In this document: positions 40,588 through 49,173 of the stretch, one piece after another
Layout: each line of letters opens with the position of its first letter
Numbering within the stretch: the first letter of the stretch is position 1
Source: Streptomyces atroolivaceus
Lineage (GTDB): Bacteria; Actinomycetota; Actinomycetes; Streptomycetales; Streptomycetaceae
Assembly (NCBI RefSeq): GCF_000717025.1
Contig: NZ_JNXG01000003.1
Location: 62,001 to 126,000 of the forward strand
DNA length: 64,000 bases
Direction: 5' to 3'
Made by a program: the position numbers and the translations under genes
Notes under the pieces: generated by a model
What the model was told of the DNA's origin: nothing
Databases searched by the model: none
Seen by the model: only the letters and a program-made list of their open reading frames with translations

Positions 40588-42051
40588 ATGACTGCCCTGG
40601 AACCCCGTGACGCCGAGGTCACCGCCGCCCTTGTGGAGACCACCGTCGCCGAACCGGCGGAAGGCGTCCTGGGGCGGACCTACCGGGCGCTCAGCGTCGG
40701 GATCGTCTCCGTCGTCCTGCTCATCGCCTTCGAGGCGACCGCCGTCGGGACTGCGATGCCGGTGGCGGCCAGGGAGCTGCACGGGATCCCGCTCTACGCG
40801 TTCGCCTTCTCCGCGTACTTCACCACCAGCCTCTTCGCCATGGTGCTGTCCGGGCAGTGGGCCGACCGGCGCGGGCCGCTCGCCCCGCTCGCCACCGGCA
40901 TCGGCGCCTTCGGGGCCGGGCTGGTGCTCTCCGGGACCGCGGGGAGCATGTGGATGTTCGTCCTGGGACGGGCCGTCCAGGGCATAGGCGGCGGGCTCGT
41001 CATCGTGGCGCTGTACGTGGTCATCGGGCGGGCGTACCCGGAGCGGATCCGGCCGGGCATCATGGCCGGCTTCTCGGCGGCCTGGATCGTCCCGTCCGTC
41101 GTCGGGCCGCTCGCCTCGGGGACCGTGACGGAACACCTCGGGTGGCGCTGGGTCTTCGTCGGCATCCCGGTCCTCATTCTCCTGCCGCTGGGCCTGGCAC
41201 TCCCCGCGATACGGCGGATGGCGGGAGGGCCCACGGACGCGGAGGCCGCGGCGGAGCCGTTCGACCGGCGCCGCATCCGGCTCGCGCTCGGGATCTCGGT
41301 GGGCGCGGGGCTGCTCCAGTACGCGGGGCAGGAGCTGCGGTGGGTCTCGCTGGTGCCGGCACTGGCGGGCGCCGCGCTGCTCGTCCCCGCCGTGCGCGGA
41401 CTGCTGCCCCGGGGTACCGTCCGGGCCGCGCGGGGGCTGCCCGCCGTGATCCTGCTGCGGGGGATGTCTGCCGGCTCCTTCATCGTCGCCGAGTCCTTCG
41501 TCCCGCTGATGCTCGTGACCCAGCGCGGCCTCTCCCCGACGCTGGCCGGCCTCTCCCTGGCCGCCGGCGGTCTGACCTGGGCTCTCGGCTCGTACGTACT
41601 CGCGCGGCCCCGGATGGAGACTCACCGGGGGACGCTCATGATGGCGGGCATGGTGTGCGTGACCCTGTCGATCCTCGCCGCGCCGAGCGTGCTGATCCAG
41701 GCGGTACCGGTGTGGACCCTGGCGCTGGTCTGGGGATTCGGGTGCTTCGGCATGGGCATGGTGATCGCGTCGACGAGCGTGCTGCTGCTGAAGCTGTCGG
41801 CCCCGCACGAGGCGGGTGCCAATTCGGCCGCCCTCCAGATCTCGGACGGCCTGGCCAACGCGCTGCTCCTCGCCGCGGGCGGTGCGGCGTTCGCCGCGCT
41901 CGGTGGTGGCGCGGTGGGCGCGGCCGCGCACGGCGCCGTGGGCAGCGGTACGGCCCCGGCGCATCCGGGGGCGTTCATGGTGGTGTTCCTGCCGATGGCG
42001 GCGGTGGCGCTCACGGGGGTGTGGGTGGCGAGCCGGGTGCAGCCCCGGTAG
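40588..42051 (+). CDS. MFS transporter (drug:H+ antiporter type)
   Basis: 487 aa from ATG 40588; GTG 40582 is also in frame. A TACCCT box stands about 12 bp before, so the message may have almost no leader. Multiple hydrophobic helices carry MFS motif A (GQWADRRGPL) and a Gly-rich motif C-like stretch (LGRAVQGIGGGLVIVALYVV). The length and MFS motifs suggest a multidrug or metabolite exporter, substrate unknown. It sits between locus A and the toxin-antitoxin wreck and has no local regulator. Confidence 0.87.
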   Translation: MTALEPRDAEVTAALVETTVAEPAEGVLGRTYRALSVGIVSVVLLIAFEATAVGTAMPVAARELHGIPLYAFAFSAYFTTSLFAMVLSGQWADRRGPLAPLATGIGAFGAGLVLSGTAGSMWMFVLGRAVQGIGGGLVIVALYVVIGRAYPERIRPGIMAGFSAAWIVPSVVGPLASGTVTEHLGWRWVFVGIPVLILLPLGLALPAIRRMAGGPTDAEAAAEPFDRRRIRLALGISVGAGLLQYAGQELRWVSLVPALAGAALLVPAVRGLLPRGTVRAARGLPAVILLRGMSAGSFIVAESFVPLMLVTQRGLSPTLAGLSLAAGGLTWALGSYVLARPRMETHRGTLMMAGMVCVTLSILAAPSVLIQAVPVWTLALVWGFGCFGMGMVIASTSVLLLKLSAPHEAGANSAALQISDGLANALLLAAGGAAFAALGGGAVGAAAHGAVGSGTAPAHPGAFMVVFLPMAAVALTGVWVASRVQPR

Positions 42052-42105
42052 CGGCTGTGGTGCTTGCTGGTCGACCTCACGCGGTTTTGCCGTTTCGGTA
42101 CGGCT

Positions 42106-42332
42106 GTGAACCTGCGCCTCCGTGACGACCGGACCGAGGCCCTCGAGCGGCGGGCCGAGCAGGAAGGCACCAGCATGCACGCGATACCGCTCGTTCCTGG
42201 CGATGAACGTAGCGGACCGGCGCCCGGACATCGACGCGGCGGAACGCCTGGTCATCGCGGTGGCGACCGGTGAGGTGACGAGGTGAAGCCCATCGCCAGG
42301 GGCTGCGCGAGCTGGTCGTCGCCGAGGTGTGA
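42106..42332 (+). pseudogene. Remnant of a CopG/Phd-type antitoxin and Doc toxin pair
   Basis: GTG 42106 begins VNLRLRDDRTEALERRAEQE, the start of a ribbon-helix-helix antitoxin, which stays recognisable for about 29 codons. Immediately after, in another frame, comes FLAMNVADRRPDIDAAERLV then IAVATGEV (about 42182-42283), the C-terminal end of a Doc/Fic death-on-curing toxin. The final part (VKPIA, then LRELVVAEV to the stop at 42332) needs two more frame changes. The toxin's catalytic HPFxDGN motif is gone. This is the debris of a deletion that joined the two genes. Confidence 0.7.
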
Positions 42333-42483
42333 GAGGTGTCGCACTATGCTCCGGAGCGGCGTCGTCGAGGGCGGGCTCCGTCCCGCCCGCCGGTAGGGTG
42401 GCCCGGTTGTCGTATCGCGTACGGGCCGGCTCCGGCCCGCACGGACAGCGCCCCACGTACCCGAGTGCCCCGAACCGGAGACC

Positions 42484-44265
42484 GTGACTACTACCGCCTC
42501 CCACCACCTCTCACCCGCCTTTCCCGGCCGCGCCCCCTGGGGGACGGCCGGGAAGCTGCGAGCCTGGCAGCAGGGTGCCATGGAGAAGTACATCCAGGAT
42601 CAGCCGCGCGACTTCCTCGCGGTCGCGACCCCCGGCGCCGGGAAGACCACCTTCGCGCTGACCCTCGCCTCATGGCTGCTGCACCACCACGTGGTGCAGC
42701 AGATCACCGTCGTGGCGCCGACCGAGCACCTCAAGAAGCAGTGGGCGGAGGCCGCGGCCCGCATAGGCATCAAGCTCGACCCCGAGTACAGCGCCGGCCC
42801 CGTGAGCAAGGAGTACCACGGGGTCGCGATCACGTACGCCGGTGTCGGCGTCCGCCCCATGCTGCACCGCAACCGGTGCGAGCAGCGCAAGACGCTCGTG
42901 ATCCTCGACGAGATCCACCACGCCGGTGACTCGAAGTCCTGGGGCGAGGCCTGTCAGGAGGCGTTCGACCCGGCGACGCGAAGGCTCGCCCTGACCGGTA
43001 CGCCCTTCCGGTCCGACACCAACCCGATCCCCTTCGTCGCGTACGAGGAGGGCAACGACGGCATCCGGCGCTCCTCGGCCGACTACACCTACGGCTACGG
43101 GAACGCCCTGGCCGACGGTGTCGTCCGCCCCGTGATCTTCCTCAGCTACAGCGGCAACATGCGCTGGCGCACCAAGGCGGGGGACGAGATCGCCGCACGG
43201 CTCGGCGAGCCGATGACCAAGGACGCCATCGGTCAGGCCTGGCGCACGGCACTCTCGCCCACCGGCGACTGGATCCCCAACGTGCTGTCCGCCGCCGACA
43301 AGCGGCTGACCGAGGTCCGCAAGGGCATTCCGGACGCCGGCGGGCTCGTCATCGCCACGGACCAGGAGTCGGCCCGCGCGTACGCCAAGATCCTGAAGAA
43401 GGTGACGGGGGAGTCCCCGGCGGTGGTCCTCTCCGACGAGAAGGCCGCGTCGAAGAAGATCGACAAGTTCAGCCAGGACGATTCCCGCTGGATGGTCGCT
43501 GTGCGGATGGTGTCCGAGGGCGTCGACGTCCCGCGACTCGCGGTCGGCGTGTACGCCACGACCATCTCCACGCCGCTCTTCTTCGCCCAGGCCGTCGGCC
43601 GTTTCGTCCGGTCGCGGCGCCGGGGTGAGACCGCCTCCGTCTTCGTCCCGACCATCCCGATGCTCCTCGACTTCGCGAACGAGATGGAGGTCGAGCGCGA
43701 CCACGTGCTGGACAAGCCGAAGAAGGGCAGCGACGAGGAGAACCCGTTCGCCGAGGAGGACCAGCTCCTCGCGGACGCGGAGAAGCTGGAGGACGAGGAG
43801 ACCGAGGACCAGCTGCCCTTCGAGGCGCTGGAATCGGACGCGGTCTTCGACCGGGTGCTGTACGACGGCGCCGAATTCGGCATGCAGGCGCACCCGGGGA
43901 GCGAGGAGGAGCAGGACTACCTGGGCATCCCGGGCCTCCTCGAACCGGACCAGGTGCAGCTGCTGCTCCAGAAGCGGCAGACCCGGCAGATCGCGCACAG
44001 CAGGCAGAAGCCCGCGGAAGAGGCGGATCTGCTGGAGAAGCCGGCCGAGGGGCGGCCGGTGGTCACCCACAAGAAGCTGCTGGAACTGCGCAAGCAGCTC
44101 AACACGATGGTGTCGGCGTACACGCACCAGAGCGGCAAGCCGCACGGCGTGATCCACACCGAGCTGCGGAGGGTGTGCGGCGGCCCGCCGAGCGCCGAGG
44201 CGACGGCCGGGCAGATCCAGGACCGGATCAAGAAGGTCCAGGAGTGGGCCACCCGGATGCGGTGA
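42484..44265 (+). CDS. DEAD/DEAH box helicase (SF2)
   Basis: 593 aa from GTG 42484. Motifs in order: Q-type region (KLRAWQQGAMEKYI), Walker A (ATPGAGKTTFALTLASWL, about residue 48), VVAPTEHLKKQW, DEIH box (VILDEIHHAG, about 141), LTGTPFRSD, LVIATDQESARAY, VRMVSEGVDVPRLAVGV and QAVGRFVRSRR (about 380). The acidic region after 400 and the basic C-terminus are conserved in the streptomycete family but have no assigned role. DNA repair, as with XPB-like helicases, or RNA handling are possible. It converges on locus B. Confidence 0.9.
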   Translation: MTTTASHHLSPAFPGRAPWGTAGKLRAWQQGAMEKYIQDQPRDFLAVATPGAGKTTFALTLASWLLHHHVVQQITVVAPTEHLKKQWAEAAARIGIKLDPEYSAGPVSKEYHGVAITYAGVGVRPMLHRNRCEQRKTLVILDEIHHAGDSKSWGEACQEAFDPATRRLALTGTPFRSDTNPIPFVAYEEGNDGIRRSSADYTYGYGNALADGVVRPVIFLSYSGNMRWRTKAGDEIAARLGEPMTKDAIGQAWRTALSPTGDWIPNVLSAADKRLTEVRKGIPDAGGLVIATDQESARAYAKILKKVTGESPAVVLSDEKAASKKIDKFSQDDSRWMVAVRMVSEGVDVPRLAVGVYATTISTPLFFAQAVGRFVRSRRRGETASVFVPTIPMLLDFANEMEVERDHVLDKPKKGSDEENPFAEEDQLLADAEKLEDEETEDQLPFEALESDAVFDRVLYDGAEFGMQAHPGSEEEQDYLGIPGLLEPDQVQLLLQKRQTRQIAHSRQKPAEEADLLEKPAEGRPVVTHKKLLELRKQLNTMVSAYTHQSGKPHGVIHTELRRVCGGPPSAEATAGQIQDRIKKVQEWATRMR

Positions 44266-44276
44266 GCTTGGCCCTG

Positions 44277-44327
44277 ACGGCCCCGGTGCGCGGGCGGCGG
44301 TGTCATCAGCCTGTGCACCGGGGCCGT
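44277..44327. terminator. Bidirectional hairpin between helicase and locus B
   Basis: ACGGCCCCGGTGC (44277-44289) pairs perfectly with GCACCGGGGCCGT (44315-44327), with a 25-nt loop. It lies between two convergent stops. Confidence 0.65.
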
Positions 44328-44331
44328 CGTG

Positions 44332-44997
44332 TCACCCGGGCAGTGCGTCGGGCACTTCGGCTGGAAGTTGCGCCTGTGCGGCGCAGCCGAGTTTCTCGGC
44401 CAAGGCGCGGGATACGGCATTGAGCACCGTCATGCGATCCTTGGCCGTACTGCCTGGATTGACCTGGTTCTTGTTGGTGAACATGCTGGCCATTACGTAG
44501 GGCGTGTTCTCTTCGGGGCTTTTCGTGGCGCATGAAAAAAGCAGGGAGGCGCCGTTTTCCTCAGGCGTGTATGCGTACAGGCCGAGAGGGAAAACCAGCC
44601 GGTCGTCGCCTGCGTTCTGAGCTTTCGAGGCCTTCTCCGGAGCCGGACGCTCCGCCGTGGGCTCGAACCGGATTTTCATCAGGTAGATCCCACTGTCGTT
44701 GTCAGCCTTGTACAGGGTGCATTCACTCCGCTGGCCGAGTTCGGTATGGAGACGTCTGACTGCCAGGTCCAACGAGAACTTGCTCGGGTCGCCGATGTCA
44801 TTGGTGCCGGTGAGTTCGGTGAACTGTTTCGTGCCGCCGATTCGTTCGAGCGCCTCCGCCGCAGGCCCGGTCAGTGTTCCGTCGCACACCGCGGACGTGG
44901 CCAGCCCTTCCGGTTCCTGTGCGCCATCGCCGCTGCATCCACTCGCCGCAGCCATCACCAGCGCTCCGCACAGGCTCCAGCGCAGTATGTTCCTCAT
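44332..44997 (-). CDS. Locus B: lipoprotein
   Basis: 221 aa from ATG 44997 on the minus strand. The signal peptide MRNILRWSLCGALVMAAASGC ends in a lipobox (ASGC), so the mature protein is outside the membrane. Four more Cys (AVCDG, SECTL, LFSCAT, KLGCAA) could form two disulfides. No family is recognised beyond similarity to the broken locus A lipoprotein. It is the last gene of locus B, 41 bp after the large protein. By position it could protect the producer from, or anchor, the exported large protein. Codon use is less G+C-rich than in flanking housekeeping genes. Confidence 0.75.
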   Translation of the reverse strand: MRNILRWSLCGALVMAAASGCSGDGAQEPEGLATSAVCDGTLTGPAAEALERIGGTKQFTELTGTNDIGDPSKFSLDLAVRRLHTELGQRSECTLYKADNDSGIYLMKIRFEPTAERPAPEKASKAQNAGDDRLVFPLGLYAYTPEENGASLLFSCATKSPEENTPYVMASMFTNKNQVNPGSTAKDRMTVLNAVSRALAEKLGCAAQAQLPAEVPDALPG

Positions 44998-45038
44998 CGG
45001 TCCCTCGCCTCCGTGGGCTCTGCAGTCCGCTCCATCTG

Positions 45039-47333
45039 TCAGTCCTCGTACGGGGCGCGCCCGCGGAAGTCGTCCTGATTGGAGCCGGTGTTGATGTAGC
45101 TGCTCTCGATATCCCGCGCCCACTCGGTGCGGTCAGGGTTGTCCCACTTCGGATTACTCTCGCTATAGGTGTCGTAGGCCTTGCCCAGGTCTTCTGCGCC
45201 CTTTTGGTAGAACTCGGCGCTGGTCGTCTGCGCCTGCTTCGTGGGGTCTTCCTCGGCCGCTTCGATACCTTTGTCGACCTGGTGCCCGATAAAGGTGTTG
45301 AGAGCCTCGCCTGCCGCGTCCGCCACCACCGGTGCGATGACCACTGCTGCCGCGGTACTGCCGGGTACGGGGATCGCCGCGATGCCACCTCCGACCACCA
45401 CTCCGGCACCCAGCGTGATCCAGTCTCCGGAACGGCCAAGCGACTTGTTGGCGTCCTCGGAGTCCTTCGTGAAGTCGGTCTCGGCCTGCTGCACGCGCGC
45501 GTGGTCCAGGATGCCGCGCGCCTCGCCGCCCGTCGTCAGGGCGTCCTTGGCGTAACCGATGTTCTCGTCACTGGTGGCGGGATAGGCATCCAGCGCACTC
45601 AGCGTGTACAGGTGCTGGGCTGCCGATACAACCCCGTGCGAGGTCTCGTTCTGTCCCAGGACGCTGAGGAAATTGATGGCGCCCTGCTCGCTGAAGTTTG
45701 CGCGCCCGTCGTACTTGGCCGGAAACGCGCTGTCGGTGTCCTTCTGGTTTCCGAGCCCCGACAGGCTGTAGTCGATGTCGTCGATGTACGCCGCGCCCAT
45801 CTTGCCCAGGCTGTCCGCGAGCTCCGACTGCTTGTGCAGCATCTCGGGGCCCTTCTCGCTCCCGTACAGGTACGCCACCTGCTCCATGACCCCTGCTGTC
45901 GCCGCCGTGCGGTGGTCCCCGCTGCCGGGGTGCAGGGGGTCCTTGCCCGTCATCGGGTCGGAGTCGTACGCGTAACCGGTAGTGGCCGACTCCAGGGCGT
46001 GGCCGAGCGCGTCCTTCCCGGCGTTGAACTTGTCGTCCCCGTCGAGCGTCGGGTCCGCGAGCCAGATGCGGTCCTGCGTCAGGTACTTGAGGTGCTCGTT
46101 GACCTCGCCGTCCTTGTCGACCGATCCCCCCGCGCCCTCCGGTTGGGCGAAGAACTGGGTGGAGGCGTCCGGGTTGTGGCCGAGGGCTTGCATGAAGCCC
46201 GTCATCGGGTCGCGGCCCCGGTCGTTCTTGTCCCAGAAGTTCAGGTCGCCGTGGTTCCAGTTGTTGATCCAGGGGCTCATGTCCTCGACGTTGCGTTCCT
46301 TGTCGTACGCGATGAGCTTGTCGCCGTAGGAATTGAGGAACTGGTCGTCGTAGTCGCCGAACCGCATGAGGTTGCTCATGACCCCGAAGCCTGTGGGGTC
46401 GTTGGCGTCGTCGATGCCGAGCCGGTCCGGGCCCAGCTTCACCATCTTCTCCTCCCAGGCCTGCATCTTGTCGCTGTCGGAGAGGGTGGCTGTGCCCAGC
46501 GTGATACCGAGGTTCTTCTGGAGCTGCTTCGCCTGCTCGCCGAACTTCGGGTCCCTGCCCATGCCCTGGTACGGGTCGGCGACGCCGGCGTAGAACTCGA
46601 GCACCTTCTTCGGCTCCACCTGCGTCGCGAACCGTTCGGCGAAGAGCGGGTCGTTCTTGTAGGAGGCGAGAGTGGTGTTGAGGGTGTTGAGCTCCGTCAG
46701 CGTGACGTCGTGCGGGTTCTTCTTGAGGATCTTGGCGACCTTCTCGGCCTCCGCGACGGCCTTGGCCGCGGAGTCCCGGTCCGCGTAGGTGGCGTCGGAG
46801 AAGCCGTACTTGGCCTGGTCGACCAGGAGCGTGAGAACTTTGGCCGCCGAGGTGTCGCTCTCCGTGGCCTGCTTCAGGATGTTCTGGATCTCGTCCCGGA
46901 ACGCGTCCACGTCCTGCTGGGTGTGCTCGGGCACCGTGGTGCCCTTCGCGGCCCGGTCGGGGTGGATGTTCATGGTGACGGTGAAGGATCCTTCGCCCGT
47001 GTCACGCACGGTGAGGTTCTTCTTCTGGCCACGGTCGATGGCCGCAATCAGCTGCTTGCGGTAGCCGACCAGTTCACCACGGGTGTCCGTGACGATTTTC
47101 CTGATCGTCTCGGCCTGGGTGTGAGCATCGGCGAACTCGCCGGCTGTCTTGTCCACGAAAGCGCGGGTGACGGTGGCGTTGTCACCGGCCCAGTTCGCCT
47201 TGTCCGACTTGGCTTTCAGATCGTCTTTCGCGTCGTCCTGGAGAATCTTGAGCTTGGCGACCATCTGCCCCCAGTCGGTGATCGCCGCGTCCAGGTCGGA
47301 GAAGTTCGCGAAACGCAGGGAGTCGAGATCCAT
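45039..47333 (-). CDS. Locus B: large WXG-containing protein (DUF6571-like), putative type VII effector
   Basis: 764 aa from ATG 47333. The start MDLDSLRFANFSDLDAAI and a helical region with a W-x-G turn (ANWAGDN, Trp48-Gly50) mark an ESX-like N-terminal domain. A long middle part (about 150-520) is mostly charged and helical without known motifs. Near 640-690 a Gly-rich hydrophobic hairpin (ITLGAGVVVGGGIAAIPV) could insert into membranes. The last 70 residues are hydrophilic. No catalytic toxin motif was identified. The start overlaps the stop of the small partner gene by one base (TGATG), and the C-terminal 235 residues recur in locus A. Confidence 0.72.
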   Translation of the reverse strand: MDLDSLRFANFSDLDAAITDWGQMVAKLKILQDDAKDDLKAKSDKANWAGDNATVTRAFVDKTAGEFADAHTQAETIRKIVTDTRGELVGYRKQLIAAIDRGQKKNLTVRDTGEGSFTVTMNIHPDRAAKGTTVPEHTQQDVDAFRDEIQNILKQATESDTSAAKVLTLLVDQAKYGFSDATYADRDSAAKAVAEAEKVAKILKKNPHDVTLTELNTLNTTLASYKNDPLFAERFATQVEPKKVLEFYAGVADPYQGMGRDPKFGEQAKQLQKNLGITLGTATLSDSDKMQAWEEKMVKLGPDRLGIDDANDPTGFGVMSNLMRFGDYDDQFLNSYGDKLIAYDKERNVEDMSPWINNWNHGDLNFWDKNDRGRDPMTGFMQALGHNPDASTQFFAQPEGAGGSVDKDGEVNEHLKYLTQDRIWLADPTLDGDDKFNAGKDALGHALESATTGYAYDSDPMTGKDPLHPGSGDHRTAATAGVMEQVAYLYGSEKGPEMLHKQSELADSLGKMGAAYIDDIDYSLSGLGNQKDTDSAFPAKYDGRANFSEQGAINFLSVLGQNETSHGVVSAAQHLYTLSALDAYPATSDENIGYAKDALTTGGEARGILDHARVQQAETDFTKDSEDANKSLGRSGDWITLGAGVVVGGGIAAIPVPGSTAAAVVIAPVVADAAGEALNTFIGHQVDKGIEAAEEDPTKQAQTTSAEFYQKGAEDLGKAYDTYSESNPKWDNPDRTEWARDIESSYINTGSNQDDFRGRAPYED

Positions 47334-47782
47334 CAGCTGCCGGCCCTTTCGTCGAAGCCCTTGTCGAGGGAGTCGATGTTGCTGATGACCGTGCCGATGT
47401 AGGCCTCGTCGCCCGCGTGGGCGCCCTTGGTGTAGTCGAGGTGGTTGGAGATGTGGGCGCAGGCATCCAGCAGGGAGCGGACCTGGTCGATCCAGCGCGA
47501 GGCCACGTGATCGAGGGCCCCGCCGAGGGCGAACGTCTCCGTCTTCAGGGTTCCGGCTGCCTTCTGCGTGGAGGCGCGGGCGTGGTCGCCCGCCTTCTCG
47601 AGGTCGCCGTACAGCTTGTAGGCGGAGTTACCGATCGCGGCCAGGTCCTGCTGGTTGACCTTCAGGTCTCCTTGGGGCGGCGGCCCTCCTCCCGCTTCCG
47701 GCGGCACCTGGTTCAACTGCATCCGTGCGGAGTGCTTCTCCGCCGCTTCGGATTTCAGTTGCTCCCATTCGTCCCACGCCAT
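47333..47782 (-). CDS. Locus B: small ESX-like partner protein
   Basis: 149 aa from ATG 47782 (GGAAGG upstream on the minus strand). The start MAWDEWEQLKSEAAEKHSAR, a Pro/Gly hinge and two helices (KLYGDLEKAGDHARASTQKA; LGGALDHVASRWIDQVRSLL) resemble small helical partners of type VII substrates. The Trp is in SRWIDQ but no strict W-x-G follows. It is translated just before the large protein, and its first 52 residues match the start of the chimeric locus A protein. Function is otherwise unknown. Confidence 0.75.
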   Translation of the reverse strand: MAWDEWEQLKSEAAEKHSARMQLNQVPPEAGGGPPPQGDLKVNQQDLAAIGNSAYKLYGDLEKAGDHARASTQKAAGTLKTETFALGGALDHVASRWIDQVRSLLDACAHISNHLDYTKGAHAGDEAYIGTVISNIDSLDKGFDERAGS

Positions 47783-47884
47783 TGGCTATTACCTTCCCCG
47801 TAGCATTGATCATTCCCGTATGTCCCTCTTGCGATGGCTATACGGTGTATCAATCTACCGATCGTGCCGGTACGTTGCCCGAAG

Positions 47885-47912
47885 AGTTGACCATGAATAG
47901 AAATGATCAACT
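47885..47912. promoter_or_regulatory. Inverted repeat upstream of locus B
   Basis: AGTTGACCAT (47885-47894) and ATGATCAACT (47903-47912) are complementary except at one position, with 8 bases between. The core TTGATCAT recurs at 47806-47813, 24 bp before the small-partner start. These could be operator copies for locus B. Confidence 0.5.
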
Positions 47913-48097
47913 GCAACGGAAGCGTGGAGAACCTGTGACGCCGTGCGAGGCGGGACCGGGCGCGCGAAGTCGCGGCCCCCGTCTCGTCGCAGCCGCATGG
48001 GGGTGGCAAGCGGCCGGGGTGCCGGGTGGTGCGGGAGGTGCGCGACCGGCAGGCGGGGCGCGTGCGAAGGTGTCGAGCGCCCCTGCGAAAAAGATTT

Positions 48098-48127
48098 TTG
48101 ACGCACTTCTTCACGAGGGGTTAACAA
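48098..48127 (+). promoter_or_regulatory. Promoter driving a leaderless short ORF
   Basis: TTGACG (48098-48103), 17-bp spacer, TTAACA (48121-48126; TAACAA at +1 also fits). The expected start point, about 48133-48136, falls on the ATG of a 16-codon ORF. Confidence 0.55.
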
Positions 48128-48135
48128 TCGTTCAC

Positions 48136-48186
48136 ATGTCATGCACGGAGCGTTGCCGCCGAGTCACCCGACTTGAACGCGCGTAG
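48136..48186 (+). CDS. Candidate leaderless short ORF (16 codons, two Cys)
   Basis: ATG 48136 to TAG 48184-48186 encodes MSCTERCRRVTRLERA. It lies at the predicted transcription start of the promoter above, so no ribosome site is needed. Cys codons at positions 3 and 7 and five Arg make it similar in idea to cysteine- or arginine-sensing leader peptides. It is 258 bp ahead of the IclR gene. There is no coding evidence beyond its placement. Confidence 0.35.
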   Translation: MSCTERCRRVTRLERA

Positions 48187-48444
48187 ATGTTCGCGTTCCG
48201 GACGGTTCCTCGCTGACCGGCGGTTATGTGCCGCCGTTCCGAGGGGAGACCGGATTCTGGACGAGGTCTTCCGCTGAGCGGACCCGCTCGCTAATGTCCC
48301 CGAAACATGAACGCCCCGTGGCAGCGTGGCCGCGGAGCGCAGCCGGTGCCATGGCCAGTCGGCGGCCTCTCGGTGCGTCGCCGTGGGACCGGCGTCGGCA
48401 TCCGGAGAGACAACCGCCCCGCTCACCACGAGGGAGAGGGCGTC

Positions 48445-49086
48445 GTGACCGCGGAGACTTCTCAGACGCTCGACCGGGGACTGCGTGTCCTCAAACTGCT
48501 CGCCGATACCGATCACGGCCTGACGGTCACCGAGTTGTCGAACAGACTCGGCGTCAACCGCACCGTCGTCTACCGACTGCTGGCCACCCTGGAACAGCAC
48601 GCGCTCGTCCGGCGTGACCTGGGCGGCCGGGCCCGGGTGGGCCTGGGGGTGCTGCGCCTCGGCCGGCAGGTGCACCCGCTCGTCAGGGAGGCGGCACTGC
48701 CCGCGCTGCGTTCCCTGGCCGAGGACATAGGGGCCACCGCCCACCTCACGCTCGTCGACGGGGCGGACGCGCTCGCGGTGGCCGTCGTCGAGCCGACCTG
48801 GACCGACTACCACGTGGCCTACCGGGCCGGTTTCCGTCACTCCCTGGACAGGGGCGCCGCAGGCCGGGCGATCCTCACCGCCCGGCAGAAGACGGCCGGG
48901 CACCCCGGCTACACCCTGACCCAGGGCGAGCTCGAAGCCGGTGCCTGCGGGGCGGCGGCACCGCTGGTCGGGGTCTCCGGCGTGGAGGGCAGCGTGGGTG
49001 TGGTGATGCTCGCGGACGCCGTACCGGAACGGGTCGGACCGCGGGTCCTCGACGCGGCCCGTGAGGTCGCCGACGCCCTTCGTTAG
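48445..49086 (+). CDS. IclR family transcriptional regulator
   Basis: 213 aa from GTG 48445 (GAGGGAGAGGG just before). The winged helix is TLDRGLRVLKLLADTDHGLT then VTELSNRLGVNRTVVYRLLA, and the IclR effector domain follows (VREAALPALRSLAEDIGATA). At 213 residues it is shorter than the typical 250 because the end of the effector domain is trimmed. The effector and targets are unknown; no obvious catabolic operon is adjacent. A perfect hairpin terminator is directly downstream. Confidence 0.87.
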   Translation: MTAETSQTLDRGLRVLKLLADTDHGLTVTELSNRLGVNRTVVYRLLATLEQHALVRRDLGGRARVGLGVLRLGRQVHPLVREAALPALRSLAEDIGATAHLTLVDGADALAVAVVEPTWTDYHVAYRAGFRHSLDRGAAGRAILTARQKTAGHPGYTLTQGELEAGACGAAAPLVGVSGVEGSVGVVMLADAVPERVGPRVLDAAREVADALR

Positions 49087-49111
49087 GGACCGCACCCGAC
49101 GGCCTCGGCCC

Positions 49112-49140
49112 GACCCGCCCCGGTGGCGCCGGGGCGGGTC
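49112..49140 (+). terminator. Hairpin terminator of the IclR gene
   Basis: GACCCGCCCCGG (49112-49123) and CCGGGGCGGGTC (49129-49140), perfect, loop TGGCG. Confidence 0.75.
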
Positions 49141-49161
49141 GAGCCGGAGACGTACGGCGGA

Positions 49162-49167
49162 TAGATT
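49162..49167 (+). promoter_or_regulatory. -10 box of a probably leaderless gene
   Basis: TAGATT at 49162-49167 is 6 bp before the GTG start at 49174, the spacing of a leaderless message. No ribosome site is present. Confidence 0.55.
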
Positions 49168-49173
49168 GGGCGG

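Larger units (their letters stand above)
47783..48444. other. Control region between locus B and the IclR gene
   Basis: About 660 bp. The first 130 bp are A+T-rich by local standards and contain the inverted repeat at 47885-47912 and TTGATCAT at 47806-47813. 47913-48090 shows nothing I can name. A good promoter and a very short leaderless ORF are at 48098-48186. From 48187 to 48444 no feature was found except the ribosome site of the IclR gene (GAGGGAGAGGG). Confidence 0.5.

Noticed and set aside
47725..48186. A 153-residue protein upstream of the IclR gene
   Set aside because: It begins within the small-partner gene on the other strand and is mostly low-complexity; only the last 16 codons fit a separate promoter.
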